A stretch of 64,000 bases of DNA, from positions 5,816,501 through 5,880,500 of the forward strand of contig NZ_JALJWR010000001.1 in the NCBI RefSeq assembly GCF_024169315.1. Reading direction: 5' to 3'. The DNA comes from Pseudomonas migulae (GTDB taxonomy: Bacteria; Pseudomonadota; Gammaproteobacteria; Pseudomonadales; Pseudomonadaceae). Positions within the stretch are counted from its first letter, which is position 1. Every line of letters starts with the position of its first letter. Position numbers and translations under genes: made by a program. The notes under the pieces were generated by a model. That model was not told the origin of the DNA, ran no database searches, and saw nothing but the letters and a program-made list of their open reading frames with translations. This document shows, in pieces, positions 17,821 to 26,873 of this stretch.

Positions 17821-17910
17821 TGTGGGAGCGGGCTTGCTCGCGAAAGCGGTGTGTCAGTCAACTTCAATCGTGACTGACACACCGCTTTCGCGAGCAAGCC
17901 CGCTCCCACA
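17821..17910. repeat. REP inverted pair with 40-bp perfect arms
   Basis: From TGTGGGAGCGGGCTTGCTCG through GTGTCAGTCA the arms are perfectly complementary around the 10-bp centre ACTTCAATCG. It is the most regular copy in the window and would form a cruciform or a long RNA hairpin after the CHAD gene. Confidence 0.93.
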
Positions 17911-18045
17911 GTAGATCACTGTTGAATTTTGGAATTGATGTTCGAAGCGCGGCTCATCTGTCAGTGCTTTTGGCCAGAATAAGCGCTGTGTCATCCCCCG
18001 TGGCTGGTTAACATTCCTCCATCCTTTTCTGCCCTTGAGGTTTTC

Positions 18046-18843
18046 ATGCGCTTTTCCGATCTGCTCGACGCCGTCCGCAGCCAGCCGCTGGAGCTGTCTA
18101 TTCCGGCCGAATGGGCACAGGGGCGTGCCAGCTTCGGCGGCCTGGTCGCGGCTTTGCAATACGAAGCCATGCGCGCTCGGGTGCCAGCGGATCGCCCTGT
18201 GCGCTCGCTGGCGATTACCTTTGTCGGCCCCGTAGAACCGGAAGTGCCGGTCAGTTTTGAAGTCGATGTCCTGCGCGAAGGCAAGGCGGTCAGCCAGGTG
18301 CTGGGCCGGGCGATGCAGAAAGGTCAGGTGGTGACGCTGATCCAGGGCAGCTTCGGCGCCTCGCGACCGTCCGAAGTGGCGGTAGCCGCCACGCCGGCCC
18401 CGGAAATGAAGCACTGGGACGAGTGCCAGGAGCTGCCGTATGTCAAAGGCATGACCCCGGAATTCATGCGCCATCTGGCGATGCGCTGGAGTGTTGGCGG
18501 CCTGCCGTTTACCGGCAATAAATCCCGCGAAATGGGCGGCTGGGTACGCTTGCGTGGTGATGTGAAGGAAGAGGCGGTCACTGAGTCGCATATCCTGGCG
18601 TTGGTGGACGCCTGGCCGCCTGCGCTGTTGCCGCACCTGAAAAAAGTCGCGATGGGCAGCACGCTGACCTGGACCATCGAATTCGTCCAGCCGTTGCTCG
18701 ACCTGAGCACGCTGGACTGGTGCAAATACCTCGTTGAAATCGAACATGCCGCTGACGGCTACGGTCATGCGGCCGCGAAACTGTGGAGCGCGGACGGTCA
18801 GTTGATTGCCATGAGCCGGCAGACCGTGACGATCTTTGCCTGA
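18046..18843 (+). CDS. Acyl-CoA thioesterase family protein (double hotdog)
   Basis: 265 residues with two hotdog halves typical of TesB-like thioesterases. The first carries SIPAEWAQGRASFGGLVAALQ and SLAITFVGPVEPEVPVSFEV. The second carries GLPFTGNKSREMGGWVRL and DWCKYLVEIEHAADGYGHA. It would hydrolyse acyl-CoA in the cytoplasm; the chain length is unknown. TTGAGG stands 7 bp before the ATG. It stands alone and its stop is next to the convergent small membrane protein gene. Confidence 0.85.
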   Translation: MRFSDLLDAVRSQPLELSIPAEWAQGRASFGGLVAALQYEAMRARVPADRPVRSLAITFVGPVEPEVPVSFEVDVLREGKAVSQVLGRAMQKGQVVTLIQGSFGASRPSEVAVAATPAPEMKHWDECQELPYVKGMTPEFMRHLAMRWSVGGLPFTGNKSREMGGWVRLRGDVKEEAVTESHILALVDAWPPALLPHLKKVAMGSTLTWTIEFVQPLLDLSTLDWCKYLVEIEHAADGYGHAAAKLWSADGQLIAMSRQTVTIFA

Positions 18844-19209
18844 TCAGTGACGACGGTGGCGCTCACGCCAGGCGCGCCACCAACCGCCGCTGAGGAAAAA
18901 CCGTGGAAAGGTCAGGAACTGCTCGACCAGCAGGCGCGATACCGCATCTTTGCGATCGCTGAACGGCTCGGAGGCTTGCACCTCCAGGCTGTGGCCGTGG
19001 CGTTGCAGACCCAACGCAGCGAGCAGGCCAATGATGCCAATCGCGAAGTTCGCAAAGCTCAGGCTGAACACCCCGCACACCAGCAGCAGAAACGCCACGA
19101 TGAACAGCGGCACGGCAATCAGGTGCAGCACCAGATTCGCCGGGTGCTGATGGTTGTCCGGGTAGGCGCGCCATTGCCAGGCGGGAAGGTTGGGGTGACG
19201 TTTGCCCAT
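18844..19209 (-). CDS. Mpo1-like (DUF962-type) membrane protein
   Basis: 121 residues. A His/Asn-containing start (WRAYPDNHQHPANLVLHLIA) is followed by two hydrophobic helices (VPLFIVAFLLLVCGVFSLSF and FAIGIIGLLAALGL) and a second polar part with RHGHSLE. The H-x-x-x-N-x-x-x-H pattern recalls DUF962/Mpo1 proteins, which are membrane enzymes of fatty acid alpha-oxidation in yeast, but the match is from memory only. The start at 19209 has GAGG 9 bp upstream. It is convergent with the thioesterase gene. Confidence 0.6.
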   Translation of the reverse strand: MGKRHPNLPAWQWRAYPDNHQHPANLVLHLIAVPLFIVAFLLLVCGVFSLSFANFAIGIIGLLAALGLQRHGHSLEVQASEPFSDRKDAVSRLLVEQFLTFPRFFLSGGWWRAWRERHRRH

Positions 19210-19337
19210 GATGCTGATCCTCGATCCATGTTGAACACATGAGTGAAGAATAGGCGCGGCTTGGGCGGGCGGCGAATCAAGGATGGCTATCGGAGTGATA
19301 GGTGTCATGGTCCGGATTGATGTTGACCGGGCTGGCG

Positions 19338-19407
19338 CCTTCGCGGGCAAGCCTCGCTCCTGCAAGGTCTGCGCACAACCTGTAGGAGCGAGGCTTGCCC
19401 GCGAAGG
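19338..19407. repeat. REP inverted pair (GGGCAAGCCTCGCTCC variant)
   Basis: Arms CCTTCGCGGGCAAGCCTCGC TCC and complement, separated by a short AT-containing loop, directly after the 3' end of the chemoreceptor gene. Confidence 0.9.
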
Positions 19408-19412
19408 GGACC

Positions 19413-20894
19413 TTAAAGTTTCAACTGCCCTATGGCCTTGCTCAACTCCCCGGCCAACGCCGCCAACTCATTACTGGTCGTCGCCGAATCCACCGTCTGC
19501 TGCACCGTGTTCTCGGTCACATCGCGAATGCTCACCACCGCCCGGTTCATCTCTTCCGCCACCTGGCTCTGCTGCTCGGCCGCTACCGCGATTTGCGTGT
19601 TGCTTTCACGCATCTGCGCCACCGCACTGGTGATCTCAGCCAACGCGGCCCCGGCCTCTTGAGCCTGCTGCACGCAATCATCGGCCTTGAACGAGCTTTC
19701 CTGCATGAAATCCACCGCATCCCGGGTTCCGGCCTGCAACGCGGCGACCATCAGAGTGATCTCGTCGGTCGACGTCTGCACCCGTTTGGCCAGGTTGCGC
19801 ACTTCGTCGGCGACTACCGCAAAGCCACGGCCCATTTCCCCGGCGCGGGCCGCTTCAATCGCGGCGTTCAGCGCCAGCAGGTTGGTTTGCTCGGCGATGC
19901 TGTGAATCACATTGACCACGCCGTTGATCTTCTGACTGTCCTCGGCCAGACGCTGAATCATCTCGGCCGTCTGCTGTACGCCTGTGGACAACCCGGCAAT
20001 CGATTTCTGCACGCGACTGACCACTTCCTGACCGCTGCCTGCCAGGGTGTCGGCAGTTTGCGAGAGGTCGCGGGTGGCGCCGGCGTGCTGGGCGATGTGA
20101 TAGACGGTGGCGGTCATTTCGTTGATCGCGGTGGCAGCCTGGTCGGTTTCGCTTTGTTGGCCAAGCATGCCGTGACGCACCTCGTTCATGCTCGAGGCCA
20201 GGCGTGCCGCGCCGACATCCAGTTGCCGGGCGGTGCTGGCGACAGTGTTCACCACCCGCTGATAACCGGCCTGCATGGCGTTGAACGCGCCGGCCATCTG
20301 CCCCACCTCGTCGGTGCAGGCCAGGGGCACACGGGCGGACAGGTCACCGGTTTTCTCAACGTGGAGCATCACGTCTTTCAAGGTGTTGAGCTGGCTGAGC
20401 AGAAAACGGATCAACAGTTGCGACGCGCCGAGCATCGCCAGCATCAGGATGAGAACCGCCACGGCGTAGTTGGCGAAACGCTCGCCAAACACTTGGCTCA
20501 GGCTCGGGCCATGAGCGATCACCGCCACTTGCTGGCCATTGGCCCGCGTGAGCACTTCAGCGCCCATCAGCGGGTTGTCGCCGAACAGCGGCATCGAGTT
20601 GATCTCGACCCAGCCGTTGGCATCCGCCAGCTCCAGCAGGGGTTGCTCGTTCAGCAACGGCGCCTGCCCACGACTGAACGTCAGCAGGTTATCGGCCTTG
20701 GGAAGCGTTTGCCCGGCAGGCCAGGCGTTGAGCAATCGTGCCTGCGCCTGAGCAGACGCTTGAGACGCATGACTGCGGGCCTGCTGCTCGAGTTGCACGG
20801 CGTACAGCACCAACAACAGGGTGGTGACGAAGGCGACAGCGTTGACCGCCCAGAATTTATATTTCAGCGAGATGTTGCTAAGCCAGGCACCCAT
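19413..20894 (-). CDS. Methyl-accepting chemotaxis protein
   Basis: 493 residues. An N-terminal transmembrane helix ([20 protein letters not shown]) leads into a small periplasmic domain of about 130 residues, then a second transmembrane helix ([19 protein letters not shown]). A HAMP domain and the cytoplasmic signalling coiled coil follow, with the invariant tip [20 protein letters not shown]. It passes ligand signals to CheA/CheW. A start at 20930 is possible, but [10 protein letters not shown] at 20894 begins just before the first helix. The ligand is unknown. The last residues show no CheR-docking pentapeptide. Confidence 0.92.
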   Translation of the reverse strand: MGAWLSNISLKYKFWAVNAVAFVTTLLLVLYAVQLEQQARSHASQASAQAQARLLNAWPAGQTLPKADNLLTFSRGQAPLLNEQPLLELADANGWVEINSMPLFGDNPLMGAEVLTRANGQQVAVIAHGPSLSQVFGERFANYAVAVLILMLAMLGASQLLIRFLLSQLNTLKDVMLHVEKTGDLSARVPLACTDEVGQMAGAFNAMQAGYQRVVNTVASTARQLDVGAARLASSMNEVRHGMLGQQSETDQAATAINEMTATVYHIAQHAGATRDLSQTADTLAGSGQEVVSRVQKSIAGLSTGVQQTAEMIQRLAEDSQKINGVVNVIHSIAEQTNLLALNAAIEAARAGEMGRGFAVVADEVRNLAKRVQTSTDEITLMVAALQAGTRDAVDFMQESSFKADDCVQQAQEAGAALAEITSAVAQMRESNTQIAVAAEQQSQVAEEMNRAVVSIRDVTENTVQQTVDSATTSNELAALAGELSKAIGQLKL

Positions 20895-21072
20895 GGAGGT
20901 CTTCTCTGATAGCGGAAACAGCATTGGCAAGGTGCCAGCATTGTGCCGCTAGCCAAGGCGCCGGATCTTGATATGCGTCAACATTCCCGACCGTGCTCAC
21001 ACGCAGCAATTACAGGGCGTAATGCGCTATCCTTCGCGCCTTCAAAATTCCCTCGCTACAGGATTCCGCCCC

Positions 21073-21603
21073 ATGAAAGCCGCACTCGTCGAACTCATCA
21101 GCAAAATCAGCTCCGGGTGCATGAGCGAAGACGAAATCCTCAAGGTCGCTGATGAAGCGGCCCAGGCCTACGCCGATCCAGAGGCTTTTCTGACGGCCAA
21201 TCCGGACATCAACTACGACGACACCTTCCCGATTCCGTTGGGCGAGTGGGTCGTCGTCGGCAGCCTGCCGGAAACCGTGCTGTTCCAGGCCGATACCTAC
21301 GTGGACCTGTTCGCGCAGATCGTCGCGTCGTTCGGCCCGGGCGTGGATTTCAATATCAAACCCAAGCAACTGGCCAAGACCGAAGCCCTGACCGCGCTCA
21401 ATCGCATCCAGGTGCAGATGGGCAGCATGAACAAGGAAAACGGCGGTTACACGCTGATGAACTTCAGCCAGTTGCTGGACGACGAACTGCAAGTGGTGCT
21501 GGTCTTTGGCAACGACGTGCCGCGCGTGCTTGAGTTGTGCGCCGAGGTCGGCATTGCGGCCGCGCCTTCCCTGGAAGCCCTGAAAGTGGCTATCCACGTT
21601 TGA
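21073..21603 (+). CDS. Conserved hypothetical protein
   Basis: 176 residues, acidic, soluble, without signal peptide or membrane helix. It begins MKAALVELISKISSGCMSED and contains NPDINYDDTFPIPLGEWVVV. I do not recognise a family. The frame opens at 20968, but GGA before the ATG at 21073 and the protein-like composition from there favour 21073. It is oppositely oriented to the chemoreceptor gene, and the 178 bp between the two starts should hold both promoters. Confidence 0.65.
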   Translation: MKAALVELISKISSGCMSEDEILKVADEAAQAYADPEAFLTANPDINYDDTFPIPLGEWVVVGSLPETVLFQADTYVDLFAQIVASFGPGVDFNIKPKQLAKTEALTALNRIQVQMGSMNKENGGYTLMNFSQLLDDELQVVLVFGNDVPRVLELCAEVGIAAAPSLEALKVAIHV

Positions 21604-21673
21604 AGGAATAAAACGGAACCCTCGCAGGGGCCGGCTATCCTAAGACTGCACATCACTCTTAGGGAGCGACACC

Positions 21674-21865
21674 ATGGGATCCACGTTCAACGGCCTGATT
21701 GGCCTGATCATTCTTGCCCTGGACATCTGGGCAATCATCAACGTGCTGAAAAGTGGCGCCGACACCGGGATGAAAATCGTCTGGGTCCTGCTGATCCTGC
21801 TGCTGCCGGTCCTGGGCCTGATCATCTGGGCCATCGCCGGGCCACGGGGCAATGTCCGGATCTGA
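21674..21865 (+). CDS. PLDc_N (phospholipase D nuclease N-terminal) small membrane protein
   Basis: 63 residues with two transmembrane helices: LIGLIILALDIWAIINVLKS and IVWVLLILLLPVLGLIIWAI, ending GPRGNVRI. The W-x-x-hydrophobic-P-x-x-G-x-x-W pattern is the PLDc_N domain, which occurs alone in many small inner-membrane proteins and does not itself cut phosphodiesters. GGGAGCGACACC precedes the ATG at a good distance. The function is unknown. Confidence 0.8.
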   Translation: MGSTFNGLIGLIILALDIWAIINVLKSGADTGMKIVWVLLILLLPVLGLIIWAIAGPRGNVRI

Positions 21866-21894
21866 ATACTCACTCACGGTCGACACATTTCCCT

Positions 21895-21984
21895 TGTGGG
21901 AGCGGGCTTGCTCGCGAAAGCGGTGTATCAGTAAAAGTTAATGTCAACTGACACGACGCCTTCGCGAGCAAGCCCGCTCCCACA
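21895..21984. repeat. REP inverted pair
   Basis: TGTGGGAGCGGGCTTGCTCG CGAAAGCGG and the complement around a less perfect centre, between the PLDc_N gene and speE. Confidence 0.92.
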
Positions 21985-22133
21985 TTGCTCTGTGTGTACT
22001 TCGATGACGAAGGTTCGACCTGTCATCTTCCGCGACGTAGAATGCGCGCCTTTCCCGGGCAATCGAGCTGATCGATTGGCCATCATGGGCGGGTAACCGT
22101 CCGTTGCCACCCGCATTCATCGGAGCACTTCCC

Positions 22134-23009
22134 ATGAGCAACACCCCAACCAGCGAGTACCTGGAAACCCTTTACGAAGGCTACGGCCAGCGTTTTCGCA
22201 TGGAAAAACTGCTGCACGAAGTGCGCACCGAACATCAGCACCTGGTGATTTTCGAGAACCCGCGCATGGGTCGTGTCATGGCGCTGGACGGCGTGATCCA
22301 GACCACCGAAGCCGACGAATTCATCTACCACGAAATGCTCACCCACGTGCCGATCCTGGCGCACGGCAGTGCCAAGCGCGTGTTGATCATCGGTGGCGGC
22401 GACGGCGGCATGCTGCGTGAAGTGGCCAAACACGGTGGCGTCGAGCACATCACCATGGTCGAGATCGACGGCACCGTGGTCGATATGTGCAAGGAATTCC
22501 TGCCGAACCACTCCAAGGGTGCGTTCGATGATCCACGCCTGAACCTGGTGATCGATGACGGCATGCGCTTCGTCGCCACCACCACCGAAAAATTCGACGT
22601 GATCATCTCTGACTCCACCGACCCGATCGGTCCGGGCGAAGTGCTGTTCTCGGAAAACTTCTATCAGGCCTGCCGTCGCTGCCTGAACGAGGGGGGTATC
22701 CTGGTGACCCAGAACGGCACGCCGTTCATGCAGATCGAAGAAGTCAAAACCACCGCCGGCCGCCTGCGCAGCCTGTTCCCGGACTGGCACTTCTATCAGG
22801 CCGCCGTGCCGACCTACATCGGCGGTTCGATGACATTTGCCTGGGGCGCGACCAATACGGCCTATCGCAAACTGTCCCGCGAAACCCTGCAACAGCGCTT
22901 CGCCGGCAGCGGCATCATCACCCGCTACTACAACCCGGAAATCCACATCGGCGCGTTTGCCTTGCCGCAATACGTGCTGCAAGCGATCAACAAGCCAAGC
23001 AACGACTAA
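22134..23009 (+). CDS. speE: Polyamine aminopropyltransferase (spermidine synthase)
   Basis: 291 residues. It transfers an aminopropyl group from decarboxylated S-adenosylmethionine to putrescine in the cytoplasm. The family motifs are clear: [20 protein letters not shown], the nucleotide-binding [20 protein letters not shown], and the active-site [15 protein letters not shown]. The start at 22134 has GGAG 8 bp upstream; an in-frame ATG at 22104 adds ten residues without support. No speD is adjacent in this window. Confidence 0.95.
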   Translation: MSNTPTSEYLETLYEGYGQRFRMEKLLHEVRTEHQHLVIFENPRMGRVMALDGVIQTTEADEFIYHEMLTHVPILAHGSAKRVLIIGGGDGGMLREVAKHGGVEHITMVEIDGTVVDMCKEFLPNHSKGAFDDPRLNLVIDDGMRFVATTTEKFDVIISDSTDPIGPGEVLFSENFYQACRRCLNEGGILVTQNGTPFMQIEEVKTTAGRLRSLFPDWHFYQAAVPTYIGGSMTFAWGATNTAYRKLSRETLQQRFAGSGIITRYYNPEIHIGAFALPQYVLQAINKPSND

Positions 23010-23033
23010 ACTAAAGAAGTACGCATACCCCAA

Positions 23034-23123
23034 TGTGGGAGCGGGCTTGCTCGCGAATGCGGTGTACCAGTTGACCTGTGTATTGACTGATACACCGCAT
23101 TCGCGAGCAAGCCCGCTCCCACA
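23034..23123. repeat. REP inverted pair
   Basis: TGTGGGAGCGGGCTTGCTCG CGAATGCGGTGTA and complement, directly downstream of speE. Confidence 0.92.
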
Positions 23124-23232
23124 AGGCCCTGTGGTTTTCATGGTTGCGTGTGGTAATCCGTTTGAACGATCACTCTGGCCAAAAGTCCAGATAGGTGTAA
23201 GCCCATTTGCGGGTTTGTTCGAGGAGGCACTG

Positions 23233-23466
23233 ATGCAAAAGTGGAAGATCACTTTCGTGGATGATCACGGCGAAACAGTCGACGAAGTCTTTGAGTGCGA
23301 CGAATGCCCGGACAACGAGCACGCCGCCAAACTCATCAAGGCCCGGCTCCTTCCTGTCGCTGCCGAACTGGATCTGAATGATCTGGAGGGGCGCACTGTT
23401 GATGCGAGCGTCAAGAATCTCAAGACGCAGAACAGCATACAAATCCTCGGCATTACTCCCGTCTGA
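23233..23466 (+). CDS. Small conserved hypothetical protein
   Basis: 77 residues, acidic, with FECDECPDNEHAAKLIKARL in the middle and no membrane segment. A strong ribosome site (GAGGAGG) stands 5 bp before the ATG, which supports translation. I recognise no family. The CDEC pair is too little for a zinc site on its own. Confidence 0.6.
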   Translation: MQKWKITFVDDHGETVDEVFECDECPDNEHAAKLIKARLLPVAAELDLNDLEGRTVDASVKNLKTQNSIQILGITPV

Positions 23467-23684
23467 AACACCCTCTGGCACACTCGTGAAACACCAGGCC
23501 TTGGCAGCGGCGCTTACTTGAGGCTACTCTGCAAGCGAGATCAGCGATTGGATCGCTAAGGTCTGGTCTTGTCAGCTACATGCTTGTTTCCCATCGGCAA
23601 CGTGGTTGCCGCAGTGCTTGCACCATTCGGTTGCGGGCGTCGGGAGTACGGAAAGTCTATCCATCGGTTTGAGGAGGACGTTTC

Positions 23685-24026
23685 ATGAGCACAGCCTATC
23701 AAGAAGACATCAGCAGCTCGGTGCTGCGCCGCATGAAAGAAGGCGGTTTTGACTTTTCACGATTCCATCCGATCGAGTTCTACGCCATTTTCCCGGACGA
23801 GGAGCGGGCACGCAGGGCGGCAGGGCATTATTCCGGCGAATCCATGAATGCACAGATCAGCGTACGCGACGACGGCGCTTGGGCCCTGGAACTGAGTAAA
23901 GTGATGTCCGCCACCTATGACGGCATCGGCGACTTTGAGCAGGACTTCGAGGCAGTGGTCGAACCTTTGGGCGGCATCATTGAAGGATGGGGCGTCAAGC
24001 AGGAGGTACGAGGGCTACTCGCATAA
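23685..24026 (+). CDS. RraB family ribonuclease E inhibitor-like protein
   Basis: 113 residues with the RraB fold pattern: acidic, beginning YQEDISSSVLRRMKEGGFDF, then IEFYAIFPDEERARRAA and WALELSKVMSATYDGIGDFE, and a glycine-rich end (EPLGGIIEGWGV). RraB proteins bind RNase E and change its activity on some mRNAs. GAGGAGG precedes the ATG at a good distance. It is a single gene ended by a strong UUCG terminator. Regulation of RNase E is inferred from the family. Confidence 0.8.
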   Translation: MSTAYQEDISSSVLRRMKEGGFDFSRFHPIEFYAIFPDEERARRAAGHYSGESMNAQISVRDDGAWALELSKVMSATYDGIGDFEQDFEAVVEPLGGIIEGWGVKQEVRGLLA

Positions 24027-24052
24027 CACTATGAACAGCGACAACATCCACT

Positions 24053-24080
24053 AACGGCTGACCTTCGGGTTGGCCGTTTT
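24053..24080 (+). terminator. UUCG-tetraloop terminator
   Basis: AACGGCTGACC, loop TTCG, then GGTTGGCCGTT and TTTTCGTTT. An 11-bp stem with two G-T pairs and the very stable UUCG loop ends the RraB-like gene. Confidence 0.85.
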
Positions 24081-24114
24081 CGTTTGTGCCGATATTGAAG
24101 CCGAACTTTGCTGT

Positions 24115-24143
24115 TTGTAGGAGCGAGGATTGCCCGCGAAGGG
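24115..24143. repeat. Single REP arm
   Basis: TTGTAGGAGCGAGGATTGCC CGCGAAGGG without an inverted partner; the only solitary copy in the window. Confidence 0.75.
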
Positions 24144-24206
24144 TCCTCCCGATCACAGAAAAAGCCACCGGCTACGCCCTTATCCTTTCTCTCCACAAAT
24201 CCCGAA

Positions 24207-24236
24207 ACAAAAAAAAGCCGCCTGAGCAAGGCGGCT
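24207..24236 (-). terminator. Minus-strand terminator without an obvious gene
   Basis: AGCCGCC, loop of seven, GGCGGCT; on minus it is followed by a run of T (24208-24215 and beyond). The nearest minus-strand protein gene is far away. Confidence 0.75.
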
Positions 24237-24430
24237 AAAAGGGAAGTTCGATGCGCATTTCCAGCGAATGCGCCGATTATCCTCAGCCACGGCCGGGCAG
24301 TGAAATCAACTCTGGCTATGCTGGTGATAGGCGAAAGCATTGCTTCGCAATGAAGCGGGGGCGATCAGGTTGGGGCATTTACCGCACAGGAATGGTGCGG
24401 TGGGTGCGCGACGAATATCCAACCGATTGA
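24207..24430 (-). ncRNA. Candidate small RNA on the minus strand
   Basis: This stretch has no gene on either strand, yet read on minus it ends in a good terminator (24216-24236 followed by nine T). Before that come a perfect hairpin GCGCATT/AATGCGC (24253-24273) and further stems such as CCGCAC/GTGCGG (about 24390). A minus-strand terminator without a minus-strand protein gene suggests an unannotated small RNA whose 5' end would lie near 24400-24430. I do not recognise it as a named Pseudomonas RNA, and no promoter was identified. Confidence 0.35.
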
Positions 24431-24450
24431 TATCAAAGCGTTTATGCCGA
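24237..24450. other. Gene-free stretch upstream of the RpoN operon
   Basis: No protein gene on either strand from 24027 to 24500. It holds a UUCG terminator, a single REP arm, the candidate minus-strand RNA and the sigma-54 promoter. The part from 24300 to 24450 would also have to carry any enhancer sites for the sigma-54 activator; none was recognised. Confidence 0.6.
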
Positions 24451-24465
24451 TGGCACGGGCCTTGC
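24451..24465 (+). promoter_or_regulatory. Sigma-54 (RpoN) promoter
   Basis: TGGCACGGGCCTTGC matches the -24/-12 consensus TGGCACG-N4-TTGC at every fixed position. It lies 36 bp before the first gene of the ATP-grasp operon, leaving room for a short leader. It implies activation by an enhancer-binding protein, whose site was not located. Confidence 0.8.
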
Positions 24466-24500
24466 GAAGGCCTGTATGTCCGGGTGACAAGGAGTACGGC

Positions 24501-25910
24501 ATGATCCGCACCTATTTTGATGAGATGTACGATGCCGGCGGCCAGGTCCGCCCGCATTATCGGGAGTTTGCCCGTTGGCTGGCCGAGACGCCTGACGAAC
24601 TTCTGGCCCAACGGCGACGCGAGGCCGATCTGTTGTTTCATCGCGCCGGGATTACTTTCACGCTCTACGGGGACGAGCAGGGGACAGAGCGCCTGATTCC
24701 TTTCGATACCATTCCGCGCAGCATCCCCGCCAGCGAATGGCGGATCGTCGAACGCGGCTGCATCCAGCGGGTCAAGGCGCTGAACATGTTCCTCGCCGAC
24801 CTCTATCACGAGCAACGCATCATCAAGGCCGGCATCATCCCGGCCGAGCAAGTGCTGGCCAACGAGCAGTACCAGTTGGCGATGCAAGGCCTGGACCTGC
24901 ACCGGGATATCTACTCGCACATCTCCGGCGTCGACCTGGTGCGCGATGGCGACGGCACGTACTACGTGCTCGAAGACAACCTTCGTACACCGAGCGGCGT
25001 GAGCTACATGCTCGAAGACCGCAAGATGATGATGCGGCTGTTCCCCGAACTGTTTTCGGCTCAGCGCATCGCCCCGATCGACCACTATCCGAACCTGTTG
25101 CTCGATACCCTGAAAAGCTCCAGCCCGATCGATAACCCTAGCGTCGTGGTGCTGACGCCGGGGCGCTTCAACAGTGCGTTTTTCGAGCATGCGTTTCTCG
25201 CTCGGGAAATGGGCGTCGAACTGGTGGAAGGCGCGGACCTGTTTGTGCGTGACGACAAGGTGTTCATGCGCACCACGGACGGGCCGAAAGCGGTCGACGT
25301 GATCTACCGTCGCCTCGACGATGCGTTCCTCGATCCGCTGGCGTTCAACCCCGACTCGATGCTCGGCGTGCCGGGGCTGTTGTCGTCCTACCGCTCGGGC
25401 AACGTGGTGCTGGCGAATGCCATCGGCACCGGGGTGGCGGACGACAAATCGGTGTATCCGTTTGTCACGGACATGATCCGTTTCTACCTCGATGAAGAAC
25501 CGATCCTGAAGAACGTGCCGACGTTCCAGTGTCGCAATCCTTCCGAACTGTCCCACGTGCTGGCCAACCTTCCGGATCTGGTGGTCAAGGAAACCCAGGG
25601 CTCCGGCGGTTACGGAATGCTGGTGGGGCCGGCGGCGACCGCGGCGGAAATCGAGTCGTTCCGCGCCCGCATCAAGGCCAAGCCCCACGCGTACATCGCG
25701 CAACCGACGTTGTCCCTGTCGACCTGTCCGACCTTTGTCGAAAACGGCATCGCGCCACGCCACATCGACCTGCGTCCGTTTGTATTGTCTGGCCGCGAAA
25801 CCCGGGTCGTGCCCGGCGGTTTGACCCGTGTCGCCCTGCGTGAAGGCTCCCTGGTGGTGAATTCCTCCCAGGGTGGCGGAACCAAGGACACCTGGGTGGT
25901 CGAGGATTGA
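24501..25910 (+). CDS. Circularly permuted type 2 ATP-grasp protein
   Basis: 469 residues with the CP_ATPgrasp_2 pattern: FDEMYDAGGQVRPHYREFARW at the start, YYVLEDNLRTPSGVSYMLED in the middle, and VKETQGSGGYGMLVGP plus DLRPFVLSGRETRVVPGGLTR near the end. It probably forms an amide or similar bond with ATP, together with the two following genes, possibly to modify or build a peptide-like compound. The start at 24501 has AAGGAG 8 bp upstream; the earlier in-frame ATG at 24444 lies before the sigma-54 promoter and so cannot be used by it. Confidence 0.9.
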   Translation: MIRTYFDEMYDAGGQVRPHYREFARWLAETPDELLAQRRREADLLFHRAGITFTLYGDEQGTERLIPFDTIPRSIPASEWRIVERGCIQRVKALNMFLADLYHEQRIIKAGIIPAEQVLANEQYQLAMQGLDLHRDIYSHISGVDLVRDGDGTYYVLEDNLRTPSGVSYMLEDRKMMMRLFPELFSAQRIAPIDHYPNLLLDTLKSSSPIDNPSVVVLTPGRFNSAFFEHAFLAREMGVELVEGADLFVRDDKVFMRTTDGPKAVDVIYRRLDDAFLDPLAFNPDSMLGVPGLLSSYRSGNVVLANAIGTGVADDKSVYPFVTDMIRFYLDEEPILKNVPTFQCRNPSELSHVLANLPDLVVKETQGSGGYGMLVGPAATAAEIESFRARIKAKPHAYIAQPTLSLSTCPTFVENGIAPRHIDLRPFVLSGRETRVVPGGLTRVALREGSLVVNSSQGGGTKDTWVVED

Positions 25911-25922
25911 AGGAAGCCTGCC

Positions 25923-26873
25923 ATGTTAAGTAGAACTGCCTCGGATTTGTATTGGATGTCGCGTTACCTGGAGCGGGCGGAAAATCTCGCACGGATGCTC
26001 GACATCAGTTATTCGCTGTCGCTGATGCCGCAGGATGGTCGCGGTGACGGTCTGCACGAACTGGCCATGCCCCTGCTGATTACCGGCACGCTGGACGATT
26101 ACCTGGAGCGACACGGCGAGCTGCATGCCGAACGGCTGCTGCATTTCTTCGCGTTGGATGCGGCCAACCCGGCGAGCATCTACAGCTGCCTCGGCGCCGC
26201 ACGGGCCAGCGCCCATGCGGTGCGTGGGCGAATCACCGCCGACATGTGGGAAAACATCAACGCCACCTGGCTGGAAATCCGCGGGATCGCCGAGCAGGGC
26301 TTGAGTCGCTACGGCATGAGCCGTTTCTGCGAGTGGATCAAGGAACGTTCGCACCTGTTTCGCGGCGCGTCCTACGGCACCATCATGCGTAACGATGCGT
26401 TCCGTTTCATTCGTCTGGGGACTTTCATCGAAAGGGCTGACAACACTTTGCGCCTGCTCGACGCCCGCTACGAAATGGCCGGCGATCAGGCCGAAGCGGT
26501 CAGCGACGGCACCGCCCACGCCTATTACCAGTGGAGCGCTTTGTTAAGGGCGTTGTCGTCGTTCGAGGCCTACACCGAAATCTATCGCGACGCGCCCGGT
26601 GCCCGGCATGTGGCCGAACTGCTGCTGTTGCGTGCTGATGTGCCACGTTCGCTGCGGGCCTGCACTGAAGAAATCGACCAGATCCTCGCCCAGCTGCCCG
26701 GTGCCAACGGCCGTCCCGCGCAACGCTTGGCCGCCGAGATGGACGCACGCCTGCGCTACACCGGCATCACCGAAATTCTCGACGAAGGCCTGCACGCCTG
26801 GCTGACCGAGTTCATCCCGCTGGTGCGCCAGTTGGGTAACGCCATACACAGTTCCTACCTGGAGGCGGCATGA
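25923..26873 (+). CDS. Alpha-E domain protein
   Basis: 316 residues, all helical, with the alpha-E start LSRTASDLYWMSRYLERAEN and later ERSHLFRGASYGTIMRNDAF and IRLGTFIERADNTLRLLDAR. The domain is almost always encoded with a permuted ATP-grasp protein and a transglutaminase, as here. Its biochemical role is not established. It starts 12 bp after the ATP-grasp gene and overlaps the transglutaminase start by 4 bp (ATGA), which shows translational coupling. Confidence 0.92.
   Translation: MLSRTASDLYWMSRYLERAENLARMLDISYSLSLMPQDGRGDGLHELAMPLLITGTLDDYLERHGELHAERLLHFFALDAANPASIYSCLGAARASAHAVRGRITADMWENINATWLEIRGIAEQGLSRYGMSRFCEWIKERSHLFRGASYGTIMRNDAFRFIRLGTFIERADNTLRLLDARYEMAGDQAEAVSDGTAHAYYQWSALLRALSSFEAYTEIYRDAPGARHVAELLLLRADVPRSLRACTEEIDQILAQLPGANGRPAQRLAAEMDARLRYTGITEILDEGLHAWLTEFIPLVRQLGNAIHSSYLEAA

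Noticed and set aside
17821..23123. Regularly recurring palindromes taken as a CRISPR array
   Set aside because: The copies are inverted REP pairs kilobases apart with genes between; there are no short regular spacers and no cas genes.
24444..24500. Upstream ATG at 24444 as start of the ATP-grasp protein
   Set aside because: It lies before the sigma-54 promoter at 24451-24465 and the extra residues are not family-like; 24501 has a strong ribosome site.
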